Assembly (NCBI GenBank): GCA_958426425.1
Contig: CATZYY010000030.1
Location: forward strand, 1-20,064
DNA length: 20,064 bases
Source of the DNA: an uncultured Oscillospiraceae bacterium
GTDB lineage: Bacteria; Bacillota; Clostridia; Oscillospirales; Oscillospiraceae
Direction: 5' to 3'
In this document: one piece after another, positions 12,641-19,345 of the stretch
Position numbering within the stretch: position 1 is the stretch's first letter
Layout of the letters: the number at the start of each line of letters is the position of its first letter
The notes under the pieces: model-generated
Seen by the model: only the letters and a program-made list of their open reading frames with translations
What the model was told of the DNA's origin: nothing
Databases searched by the model: none
Program-made: the position numbers and the translations under genes

Positions 12641-15600
12641 TTATTCCGCACTTTTCAGGGACTCCACCATGTCGATTCCCTTCATCTTCCGATGGGCCAG
12701 CAGGCTGACCGCCGCAGAGAACAGGCTCGTCAGCAGCGCCGCCCACAGGTACGCCGTGGGATTGGTGTCCCGGCCGAACATCATCATGTCGATCTCCACG
12801 GACTTCACCAGCCACACATGGAGAAAATGGCCCATGACACAGCCCAGGGCGATGCCCACCGCCGTCAGCACCACGTTTTCCCGGTTGACATAGGCGGAGA
12901 CCTCCCCATCATAGAAGCCCAGAACCCGGATGGTGGCCAGCTCCCGTTTGCGCTCCGTGATATTGATGTTGCTGAGGTTGTAGAGCACCACCATGGCCAG
13001 GGCGGCGGCGGAGAGAATCACAATGACCACCACGAAGTCGATCCGCTCCATGGAGTGCAGATAGGTGTCCCGGGTGGACTCCATGCGGGTGGCGGACTGG
13101 ACGCCCTGCAGGGCCATGAGATCCGAGAACACCTGGTCGCACAGCTCCTGGTCGCTGCTGGTCAATGTCAGCAAAAAGGCGCTCTCCCGGTAGTCCTCTC
13201 CGAATACCGTCTCGTAATAGGACGGAGAGAGATAGATGAAGTGGCCCAGATAGTGCTCCGTCACCGCCGCCACGGTAATCTCCGCACGGGTGTCGCCGTC
13301 CACGGTCAGGGTGTCTCCCGGCCCAACGTCCAGCAGCTCCGAGAGCTTCTGGTCGATGACGGCCCCCTCCTCCGGCACGGTCAGAGGCTCGCCCTCCATG
13401 GTCCGCAGTGTCACAAAGTCCCCCAGCCGGGCAGGGTCCGCCGCCTCCAGATAGGCGGTGGTGGAGTAATGGTCCGTCTCCGCCGTGACGTTTGTCAGGT
13501 AGCAGGGCAGGGTGTCCACCACATCGGCGCTGCCGTCCAGATAGCGGTCAATAGCCGCCCGCTCTGTATCCAGCAGGTTGTCCGCCACCGTCACCTGGGC
13601 GGTGTAGTGATAGATGTCCTGGTACTGGCGGTCCATGGTGCTCAGCAGGGAGGACCGGAGGCCGAAGCCCACGATGATGAGGGAGGTGCAGCCGCCGATG
13701 CCGATGACCGTCATCCAAAACCGCTTTTGATAGCGCAGCAGGTTTCGGGCCGTCACCTTCTGGTTGAAGCTCATCCGCCGCCACAGGGGGCGGACGTACT
13801 CCAGCAGCACCCGCTTGCCAGCCTTGGGGGCCCGGGGCCGCATGAGGCTGGCCGGTGTGTCCGCCAGGGTGGCCAGACATGCCGCCAGGGTGGATACGGT
13901 GGTGCAGGCCGCCGCGGCGCCCACCGCTGCGGAGGCGATGCCGGGATAGAAGGTCAGTTCAATGTCCGGCACGTCGTACATGATCTGGTAGGCGGTGAAG
14001 ATCATGGTGGGGAACAGAGTAAAGCCGATCCCAAGGCCCAGCCCGCCGCCCATCAGGGCCGGCAGCAGCCCGTAGCCCAGGTACTTCCGGGAGATGGTCC
14101 AGCGGGTGTAGCCCAGGGCTTTCAGGGAGCCGATCTGGACGCGCTGCTCATCCACCATTCTCGTCATGGTGGTCAGGCACACCAAGGCCGCCACCAGGAA
14201 GAACAGCACCGGAAACACCGAGGACAGATTGCCCATTCGGTCTGCGTCCTGGCCGAAGCCCAGGTAGCCGGGGTTGGAGTCCCGGCTGAGGATGTACCAT
14301 TCACTGTCGCCAATGTCGGCGATTTTCCGCCGGGCGTCGGCTAACTGGTTTTCCGCGTCGGCGATTTTCTCCTCCGCCTCCGCCTTGCCGTCCAGATATT
14401 CCTGATAGCCGTCGGCGTACTCGGCCTCGCCGTCCCGCAGCTCCGCCAGGGCGTCGTTGAGCTCCCGCTGGCCGTCGGCGCGCTCCTCCGCCAGGGTCTG
14501 TTTCCCATCCTCCAGTTCCTGAAGACCGTCGTAGTACTCCTGCCAGCCGTCCTCCAGGTCCGCCTTGCCGTCGGCGTACTCCGCCTCGCCGTCGTTGAGC
14601 TCTCCCAGGGCGTCGTCCAGCTCGGCCTTGCCGTCGGAGAGCTCCGCCTCCGCGTCCTCCAGCTCCGCCTTGGCCTCGTCCAGTTGTTCCTTGGCGTCCT
14701 CCAGCTCCTCCTGACCGTCCCAGTAGTCCTCCCAGCCGTCCTCCAACTGCCGCTTGGCGTCAGACAGCTGGGCATAATTGCGCCGCAGGGCGGCGGCGCT
14801 GGCGGGAATCTGGCCGGAGGCCGCCTCCAGCTGCTTGAGCGTCTGCCGGGCGGAAGCCCGGTCCAGGCCCTGGGCGGACAGCATCTGGTCGATCTGCCGA
14901 AGACCGGCGTCGGTCTGGGATAGCTGCTGCTCCAGCTCCGCCTTCTGCGCCTGCGCGGCGGAGAGCTGCTGGCGCAGCGCCTCCAGCTGACTGTCGCCGT
15001 GGACCAGGACCACGGACAGCGCCGCCGGGTCCGTCTGCGCCTGTTCGCCGTCGGGGTCTTCCTGGGGACGGTCCGGATTCGGGATGACCTCGCCGCCGCC
15101 GGTCTCGCCGCCGGCCTGTTCCAGGGCGGCAATCTGCTGTTCCAGGGCGGCAATCTGAGTTTCCAGGGCGGCGATGCCCCCGGTCAGCTGGGGACGGGCC
15201 GCCTCCAGCCGGTCCAGGTTCTCCACGGCGGTCTGCAGGCCGGAGATCTGGGTTTGCAGATCGCCCAGGGCGCCTTCCACGGCGTCGTGGGCGGGACCGC
15301 CGCCGGTACCCTCCGCCTGCAGGGCAGCGCCCAGGGCATCGGAGGAGCCGTAAGCCCCCAGCCGGGGATTGGTCAGAAGATAGGACTTGACGAACTGGTC
15401 CAGCTGGTTTTTGCCGTCCCAATATTGGTTTTCTCCGTCGATCAGCTGCCGGTAAGCGTCCTCCAGCTGGTCCACGCCGTCCCGGTATTCGGCCAGGCCG
15501 TCGTAGTACTCGTCCCAGCCGTCGTCCACCTTTTCCCGGTTCTCCTGGTATTCCTCCAGGCCGTCGTAGTACTCCTGCCAGCCGTCGTCCAGCTCCCGTC

Positions 15601-16624
15601 GGGCGTCGATCAGCTCCTGCTCACCGTCCTGCAGCTCCGCCAGGGCGTCGACCAGTTCCTGTTCACCGTCGGCGATCTCCTGCTCCGCGTCGGCGATCTC
15701 CCGGCGGAAGGTGTCCAGACCGTCGTAGTATTCCGCCCAGCCGTCGTCCAGCTCTTGCCGGGCATCGGCCAGCTCGGCCTCTGCATCGGCGATCTCCTGC
15801 GCCGCCTCCGCCTTGGCGTCGTCCAGTTCCGCCTGGGCCTCGTCCAGCTTTTCCGTGGCGTCGTCCACCAGGCTCTCCCGCCGCAGCTTGGCCCGCTCCT
15901 TGCCCAGGGGCTCCAGAGCGTCCACCACGCCGTCCACCAGGTCGTCATATTCCGCGGAGAAGGCGGTCTCCTCCGCCGCCCCCTCCACAGTCAGGTACAG
16001 TGCGGTATAGGAGTCCATGGTAAAGGCCTTCCGGGGCAGATACAGGTATGCCGCCACCTGCCCGGTGCCCAGGGTGGAGGTGCCCCGCTCCACGCTGATG
16101 TACAGGGGGCTTACCACCACGCCCACGATGGTCACGGTATCCCGGCGCAGGGCGTCCTCATAGTCACCGGAAGTAGCCAGTGTCAGAGAGTCTCCGATCT
16201 CCAGGTCCAGCAGCTCCAGCAGGTGCTCCTCCACCACGCACTCGTCCACGGCACGGGGCATCCGCCCCTCCGTCAGGGTGACGGTGTTCAGCTCCTTGGG
16301 CAGGGAGTGGACCTTTACCACGATGTCCAGGTCCGGGGTCTGGGCGTAGGCGTCGATGGCCCAGCCGATCTCCCCGCCGGAGATGCCTGGCTGAGCCAGC
16401 AGGGCCTCCAAGTCCTCCTCCGTCAGGCCCAGGGTGGACATTACCTGGATGTCCATAAAGTTTTGCTGATCCAAATAGGTATCGCAGGTGTTCTTCATGT
16501 CCGGGGCGGTGCACCGCAGGCCCGACAAAAAGGCTACCGCCAGGGCCACCAAAATCAAAATGGACGCAAAGCGGCTGCGGGTGTATTGGATCTCCCGCCA
16601 AAAGTCCTTTTGAATGGCCTTCAC
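12641..16624 (-). CDS. Giant FtsX-type ABC permease with heptad-repeat coiled-coil insert
   Basis: The 1327-aa protein is the membrane subunit of an ABC transporter of the FtsX/MacB type. A first membrane helix (about 20-38) is followed by a MacB-like extracellular domain, then by a very long charged region (about 255-430 and 620-835) built from heptad-like units such as ELxDGxxEL and the motif GWxEYYDGL repeated five or more times. A Gly/Pro/Asp-rich linker (about 540-575) and an Ala/Gln-rich coiled coil lie between. Two FtsX modules with further membrane helices occupy the C-terminal part, ending in ALLTSLFSAAVSLLAHRKMKGIDMVESLKSAE. Start codon is GTG. The ATPase gene lies 80 bp upstream. 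Such permeases usually transmit force or act on envelope substrates rather than import solutes; the substrate here is unknown. Confidence 0.9.
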   Translation of the reverse strand: MKAIQKDFWREIQYTRSRFASILILVALAVAFLSGLRCTAPDMKNTCDTYLDQQNFMDIQVMSTLGLTEEDLEALLAQPGISGGEIGWAIDAYAQTPDLDIVVKVHSLPKELNTVTLTEGRMPRAVDECVVEEHLLELLDLEIGDSLTLATSGDYEDALRRDTVTIVGVVVSPLYISVERGTSTLGTGQVAAYLYLPRKAFTMDSYTALYLTVEGAAEETAFSAEYDDLVDGVVDALEPLGKERAKLRRESLVDDATEKLDEAQAELDDAKAEAAQEIADAEAELADARQELDDGWAEYYDGLDTFRREIADAEQEIADGEQELVDALAELQDGEQELIDARRELDDGWQEYYDGLEEYQENREKVDDGWDEYYDGLAEYRDGVDQLEDAYRQLIDGENQYWDGKNQLDQFVKSYLLTNPRLGAYGSSDALGAALQAEGTGGGPAHDAVEGALGDLQTQISGLQTAVENLDRLEAARPQLTGGIAALETQIAALEQQIAALEQAGGETGGGEVIPNPDRPQEDPDGEQAQTDPAALSVVLVHGDSQLEALRQQLSAAQAQKAELEQQLSQTDAGLRQIDQMLSAQGLDRASARQTLKQLEAASGQIPASAAALRRNYAQLSDAKRQLEDGWEDYWDGQEELEDAKEQLDEAKAELEDAEAELSDGKAELDDALGELNDGEAEYADGKADLEDGWQEYYDGLQELEDGKQTLAEERADGQRELNDALAELRDGEAEYADGYQEYLDGKAEAEEKIADAENQLADARRKIADIGDSEWYILSRDSNPGYLGFGQDADRMGNLSSVFPVLFFLVAALVCLTTMTRMVDEQRVQIGSLKALGYTRWTISRKYLGYGLLPALMGGGLGLGIGFTLFPTMIFTAYQIMYDVPDIELTFYPGIASAAVGAAAACTTVSTLAACLATLADTPASLMRPRAPKAGKRVLLEYVRPLWRRMSFNQKVTARNLLRYQKRFWMTVIGIGGCTSLIIVGFGLRSSLLSTMDRQYQDIYHYTAQVTVADNLLDTERAAIDRYLDGSADVVDTLPCYLTNVTAETDHYSTTAYLEAADPARLGDFVTLRTMEGEPLTVPEEGAVIDQKLSELLDVGPGDTLTVDGDTRAEITVAAVTEHYLGHFIYLSPSYYETVFGEDYRESAFLLTLTSSDQELCDQVFSDLMALQGVQSATRMESTRDTYLHSMERIDFVVVIVILSAAALAMVVLYNLSNINITERKRELATIRVLGFYDGEVSAYVNRENVVLTAVGIALGCVMGHFLHVWLVKSVEIDMMMFGRDTNPTAYLWAALLTSLFSAAVSLLAHRKMKGIDMVESLKSAE

Positions 16625-16704
16625 CCGCTCACCGCCTCTCTGTCTTTCAAATGGGGTTTAAGTCTTCACATGGATTGTAGAAGGGGGCTGCCGTCAGCGG
16701 AGGC

Positions 16705-17412
16705 TCACCACTCGATCTGCTCCACCGGGGTGGGGTGTTCCTGGAGAATCTCCTCCGCCACGGTGCCGTTGCGGATACGGATGACCCGGTCCGCCATGGG
16801 GGTCAGGGCGCTGTTGTGGGTGATGACGATGACCGTCACGCCCTTATCCCGGCAGGTATCCTGGAGGAGCTTCAAAATGGCCTTGCCGGTCTGGTAGTCC
16901 AAAGCCCCGGTGGGCTCGTCGCACAGCAGCAGCTTGGGATTTTTCGCCAGAGCCCGGGCAATGGCCACCCGCTGCTGCTCGCCGCCGGAGAGCTGGGCGG
17001 GGAAGTTGTCCTTCCGGTCCGTCAGACCCACTTCATCCAGCACGGTGGCCGCATCCAGGGGGTCCCGGCAGATCTGAGCCGCCAGCTCCACGTTCTCCAG
17101 GGCCGTCAGGTTTTGGACCAGGTTGTAAAACTGAAACACGAACCCGATGTCGTGACGGCGGTAGCCGGTCAGCTGCCGGGCATTGTAGTCGCTGACGATC
17201 TCACCGTCCACGGTGATGGTGCCGCCGGAGCATGCGTCCATGCCCCCCAGCATGTTCAGCACCGTGGTCTTGCCGGCGCCGGAGGGGCCAACGATGACGA
17301 CAAATTCCCCCTTCTTTACAGAAAAGGTCACGTCGTCCGCCGCCCGGATCTCCACCTCACCGGTGCGATAGACCTTGGATACATGGGAAAAGGAGACAAA
17401 GGCATCGCTCAT
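16705..17412 (-). CDS. ABC transporter ATP-binding protein (LolD/MacB/FtsE type)
   Basis: The 235-aa ATPase powers the adjacent FtsX-type permease. It has Walker A GPSGAGKTT, the Q-loop VFQFYNLVQNLTALENV, the signature LSGGEQQRVAIARAL, Walker B LLLCDEPTGALD, and the H-loop ITHN. The VFQFYNLxxxLTxLENV and DEPTGALD sequences are typical of the MacB/LolD/FtsE group. The ATG at 17412 overlaps the MarR stop codon (ATGA), so translation is coupled; the in-frame upstream ATG at 17433 lies inside marR and would add seven residues without a better ribosome site. The ATPase sits second in the three-gene operon, ahead of the permease, and is presumably controlled by the MarR-type regulator encoded first. 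Confidence 0.95.
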   Translation of the reverse strand: MSDAFVSFSHVSKVYRTGEVEIRAADDVTFSVKKGEFVVIVGPSGAGKTTVLNMLGGMDACSGGTITVDGEIVSDYNARQLTGYRRHDIGFVFQFYNLVQNLTALENVELAAQICRDPLDAATVLDEVGLTDRKDNFPAQLSGGEQQRVAIARALAKNPKLLLCDEPTGALDYQTGKAILKLLQDTCRDKGVTVIVITHNSALTPMADRVIRIRNGTVAEEILQEHPTPVEQIEW

Positions 17413-17831
17413 TGCTCCATCACCTCCACGCATCGGTGAATCAGGGCAATGAGGGTTTTGGCATCAGGCTCTCCCAACCCCTGCAGCATCTTGTCAAAAT
17501 ACGCCTCCATGCGCGCCAGCCTGCCGGCGATCAGCTCCGCCCCCTGGTCCGTGATGGATACCTGGACCCGGCGCCGGTCCGCCTGGGAGTGGTGGGTGGA
17601 CACCAGCCCCTTTCTGCCCAGGGAGGTCAGGGCTCCGGTGATCCGGGAACGGGACAGATGCAGCTCCCGGCTCAAATCCGAGGGGTACACCTCTCGCCCC
17701 TGATGTTCCAGAAGATAGGTTAGAGCCAGGGATTCCCCCTGCAGCAGATCGGCCAGGGCACCGAAGGCCTCCAGACCGTAGATGCTCCGCAGGGATTCAA
17801 TCAACTGCTGCCGCAGGATCTCTGTGGACAT
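17409..17831 (-). CDS. MarR-family transcriptional regulator
   Basis: The 140-aa protein shows the MarR winged-helix arrangement: N-terminal helices (about 1-35), SLALTYLLEHQGREVYPSDLSRELHLSRSRITGALTSLGRKGLV (about 34-77) as the DNA-binding part, then the wing STHHSQADRRRVQVSITDQGAELI (78-101), with the family DRR motif, and a C-terminal dimerisation helix. It is the first gene of the MarR - ATPase - permease operon, and its end overlaps the ATPase start. The RBS AAAGGAGG precedes the ATG at 17831. An inverted repeat TTTGTAG/CTACAAA lies in the untranslated leader just past the predicted promoter, the expected place for autorepression. The inducing ligand is unknown; such operons often answer to antimicrobial or membrane-active compounds. 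Confidence 0.93.
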   Translation of the reverse strand: MSTEILRQQLIESLRSIYGLEAFGALADLLQGESLALTYLLEHQGREVYPSDLSRELHLSRSRITGALTSLGRKGLVSTHHSQADRRRVQVSITDQGAELIAGRLARMEAYFDKMLQGLGEPDAKTLIALIHRCVEVMEQ

Positions 17832-17844
17832 GTGCCCGCCCTCC

Positions 17845-17868
17845 TTTGTAGATAATTTATACTACAAA
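17845..17868. promoter_or_regulatory. Candidate MarR operator
   Basis: A perfect inverted repeat, TTTGTAG-10 bp-CTACAAA, 24 bp long, lies between the marR promoter and the marR start, covering the region from about +9 to +32. Binding by the MarR product would block the operon. Confidence 0.6.
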
Positions 17869-17883
17869 CTATTTATACCCTGT

Positions 17884-17912
17884 ATTATACGGACACCTCT
17901 CACAAGGAACAA
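17884..17912 (-). promoter_or_regulatory. Promoter of the MarR-ABC operon
   Basis: On the minus strand TTGTTC and a perfect TATAAT are separated by 17 bp. The -10 is about 53 bp from the marR ATG. Confidence 0.7.
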
Positions 17913-17938
17913 GCTGGATATAAGTGAAAAAATCGACA

Positions 17939-17957
17939 AAAATCTAACATAGATTTT
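17939..17957. promoter_or_regulatory. Palindrome upstream of the second orphan small gene
   Basis: AAAATCTA-ACA-TAGATTTT is an 8-3-8 perfect inverted repeat. A further AATCT at 17962-17966 repeats one arm. It lies just upstream of the -35 at 17980, the position of an activator site, and between the divergent marR and small-gene promoters. Confidence 0.45.
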
Positions 17958-17979
17958 ATATAATCTGTATAAATTTTTC

Positions 17980-18008
17980 TTGACAATATAAAAAAAGCAT
18001 GCTATACT
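17980..18008 (+). promoter_or_regulatory. Strong promoter of the second orphan small gene
   Basis: Consensus TTGACA (17980-17985), 17-bp AT-rich spacer, TATACT (18003-18008). This is one of the best sigma-A-type promoters in the window and drives only a 27-codon gene. Confidence 0.8.
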
Positions 18009-18041
18009 GTTTACATAAAATAAAAGAAGGGAGGGATGACG

Positions 18042-18125
18042 ATGCTGCACGCAGTACGAGTTGCGCCTGGAGATGTGGATGATCTGATCTTTACGGACAC
18101 CCAGTGGGGTCATAGTGAACGGTAA
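18042..18125 (+). CDS. Orphan 27-aa small protein, paralogue of the one at 1086
   Basis: A 27-codon gene with a consensus promoter 34 bp upstream, a GGAGGG ribosome site (18030-18035) and a terminator 17 bp after its stop. Another in-frame ATG at 18036 touches the ribosome site, so 18042 is preferred. The peptide reads GDVDDLIFTDT then QWGHSER, aligning with GDVDDLIFQDT then WAISQR in the gene at 1086. The shared residues are GDVDDLIF-DT, W, S and the final R. This copy lacks the Cys. There is no signal peptide, membrane segment, or known modification-enzyme gene nearby. It is divergent from marR, and the two may share upstream control. I do not recognise the family. Confidence 0.8.
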   Translation: MLHAVRVAPGDVDDLIFTDTQWGHSER

Positions 18126-18142
18126 AAAGCCAACAGGGAAGG

Positions 18143-18174
18143 CCACGCCGCAGGGCGTGGATTTTTTCTTTTTC
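18143..18174 (+). terminator. Intrinsic terminator of the second orphan small gene
   Basis: A 7-bp stem, CCACGCC/GGCGTGG, with a GCAG loop, followed by ATTTTTTCTTTTTC. Confidence 0.85.
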
Positions 18175-18219
18175 CGACTGTTCTTCGGCCTCAGGCCGGT
18201 TGATTATAGGCAGACCCCA

Positions 18220-18260
18220 CAGCGGACCGCCCGGTATACGCCGGGTGGTCCGCTGCTTTT
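18220..18260 (+). terminator. Second hairpin with T tail, no assigned gene
   Basis: A 15-bp stem (18220-18234 with 18241-18255, one G-U pair), a 6-nt loop, then CTTTT. It has the form of a terminator but follows no visible gene, apart from the small gene already ended at 18174. It may be a backup terminator or the end of a short RNA. Confidence 0.5.
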
Positions 18261-18413
18261 AAGACGAAAAAACCGGGAGAAAATTTGAGGAAAATTGGAA
18301 AAAGACGTAGAATTTTGGAGGCAGATATGATACGCTAAAGCTAGAAAATGTGTGGTTTCCGCATGGGGCGGAAGGGCGGCGGAAGGAGGTCCGCCGCAAA
18401 AGGAGAGAGCGGA

Positions 18414-19031
18414 ATGAAAAAGAGGACTGTGTTGCTGGTGCTGCTGGCGTTGCTGGTCCTGTCTGGCTGCGGCCAAGGGGGCCTTGCCGCCCGTTCGGCG
18501 GAGACGGCGCAGGAAGAAGCGGATTTTTCCTCAACGTTGGTGGAAGGGCAGGCCCGTCCCTTGACAGAGGGGGAGATTCGCAGTGCCTATGACCGGGCGG
18601 TGAATGCCTATGGGTGGTTTGATCTGACCCCTCTGCCCACCACGTCCCAGCAGGAGACAGTGGACGGGTGGCTTTATCAGAAAGTGGACTATCCCGGAAT
18701 CGAGGATTTGGCAGACCTGCGGGCGTACCTGCGGGTGGTATTTTCCCAGGAGCTGACCGACCGGCTGCTGGAGCAGGGCGACCACCCGGCTTATCGGGAT
18801 GTGGATGGCGCGTTGTATGCCGCCGTGGACATCAGCCGGGAGAAGGCGCGCAGCAAGGGCTCTGTGGAAGTGATGGTAACCCAGGAGAGTGAAACGGTCT
18901 ATTCCGTGGAAGTGACAGTGGATCTGCTGGACAGTGCCAGCGGAGAGGTGATCGGAGTAGAGTGCTATGCCTTCCCCTATGAATTCATAGAGGAGAATTG
19001 GGTTTTCACAGATTTCCAGCTGGTCTACTGA
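18414..19031 (+). CDS. Lipoprotein resembling IseA-type endopeptidase inhibitors
   Basis: The 205-aa precursor has a lipoprotein signal: MKKRTVLLVLLALLVLSGC with lipobox LSGC, so Cys19 would be lipid-modified and the protein held on the outer face of the membrane. After a linker, residues about 45-200 carry AYDRAVNAYGWFDLTPLP, DGWLYQKVDYPGIEDLADLRAYLRVVFSQELTDRLL, YRDVDGALYAAVDISREKARSKGS and a C-terminal stretch of alternating strands. This pattern (paired aromatic start, conserved LYxKV, LxxYLxxxFS, and DGxLY) resembles the IseA family, which in Bacillus inhibits cell-wall DL-endopeptidases, but I cannot confirm it. The ATG at 18414 follows AAAGGAGAG and gives a clean signal peptide; a longer frame from 18348 does not. 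A -10-like TATGAT lies at 18326-18331, without a good -35. Confidence 0.75.
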   Translation: MKKRTVLLVLLALLVLSGCGQGGLAARSAETAQEEADFSSTLVEGQARPLTEGEIRSAYDRAVNAYGWFDLTPLPTTSQQETVDGWLYQKVDYPGIEDLADLRAYLRVVFSQELTDRLLEQGDHPAYRDVDGALYAAVDISREKARSKGSVEVMVTQESETVYSVEVTVDLLDSASGEVIGVECYAFPYEFIEENWVFTDFQLVY

Positions 19032-19090
19032 GTACGCAAACATTTACGCAAAATTTATAGAAAAGCTATGCAAAATTTGCAAAAGGATGT

Positions 19091-19129
19091 AGGGCTTCGA
19101 AAACCATGGTTTTCGAAGCCCTGTTTTTG
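19091..19129 (+). terminator. Intrinsic terminator of the lipoprotein gene
   Basis: A perfect inverted repeat of 15-bp arms around CCATGG (19091-19122), followed by GTTTTTG. Confidence 0.9.
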
Positions 19130-19233
19130 TCAAAGAATTATCATGATTTGCGCTATAAAATCGCAAAAACAACGAAAATTTTCCTGGTTAATAAAAGAAA
19201 AGCACTAATTTTACAAACCATTTTTTGGGCAAA

Positions 19234-19264
19234 ACGTAAAAATTACAACGTTTGCGTAAAAATT
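19234..19264 (+). promoter_or_regulatory. Direct repeat CGTAAAAATT upstream of hppA
   Basis: ACGTAAAAATT (19234-19244) and GCGTAAAAATT (19254-19264) are spaced 20 bp, two helical turns. AAACGT and ACGTTT in the same stretch also form an inverted repeat. TTTGCGTAAA here is the exact reverse complement of TTTACGCAAA at 19044-19053, and close to the TTTACGTAAA upstream of gap. A shared regulator is possible but unproven. Confidence 0.4.
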
Positions 19265-19278
19265 TATGCCGGGGTTAC

Positions 19279-19306
19279 TTGAAAAAACCTTTGCATGTGT
19301 TAGAAT
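19279..19306 (+). promoter_or_regulatory. Promoter of hppA
   Basis: TTGAAA (19279-19284), a 16-bp spacer, and TAGAAT (19301-19306) with a TGT extension directly before it (extended -10). The -10 is 39 bp from the ATG. Confidence 0.6.
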
Positions 19307-19345
19307 AATTAAGCACTGTACAACACAAAAAGGAGTGGAGTAAAA

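Larger units (their letters stand above)
19032..19345. other. AT-rich intergenic region between the lipoprotein gene and hppA
   Basis: A 314-bp stretch without a gene. It holds ACGCAAA repeats at 19034 and 19046, the lipoprotein terminator (19091-19129), an AT-rich zone, a repeat pair upstream of hppA (19234-19264), and the hppA promoter (19279-19306). The remainder shows nothing I can assign. Confidence 0.7.

Noticed and set aside
14350..15850. Repeated DNA segments (e.g. CCGTCGTAGTACTC) suggesting a repeat array or CRISPR
   Set aside because: The repeats are in frame within the permease gene and encode GWxEYYDGL units. They have no uniform spacer.
12392..16897. Two plus-strand open frames of over 600 codons opposite the ABC permease
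   Set aside because: They mirror the permease, whose membrane and FtsX features are clear. Their composition (His, Gln, Gly, Val-rich) is typical of antisense frames in GC-rich DNA.
18348..18413. Longer start for the lipoprotein
   Set aside because: The added 22 residues are basic and would hide the lipoprotein signal; the ATG at 18414 has the better ribosome site.
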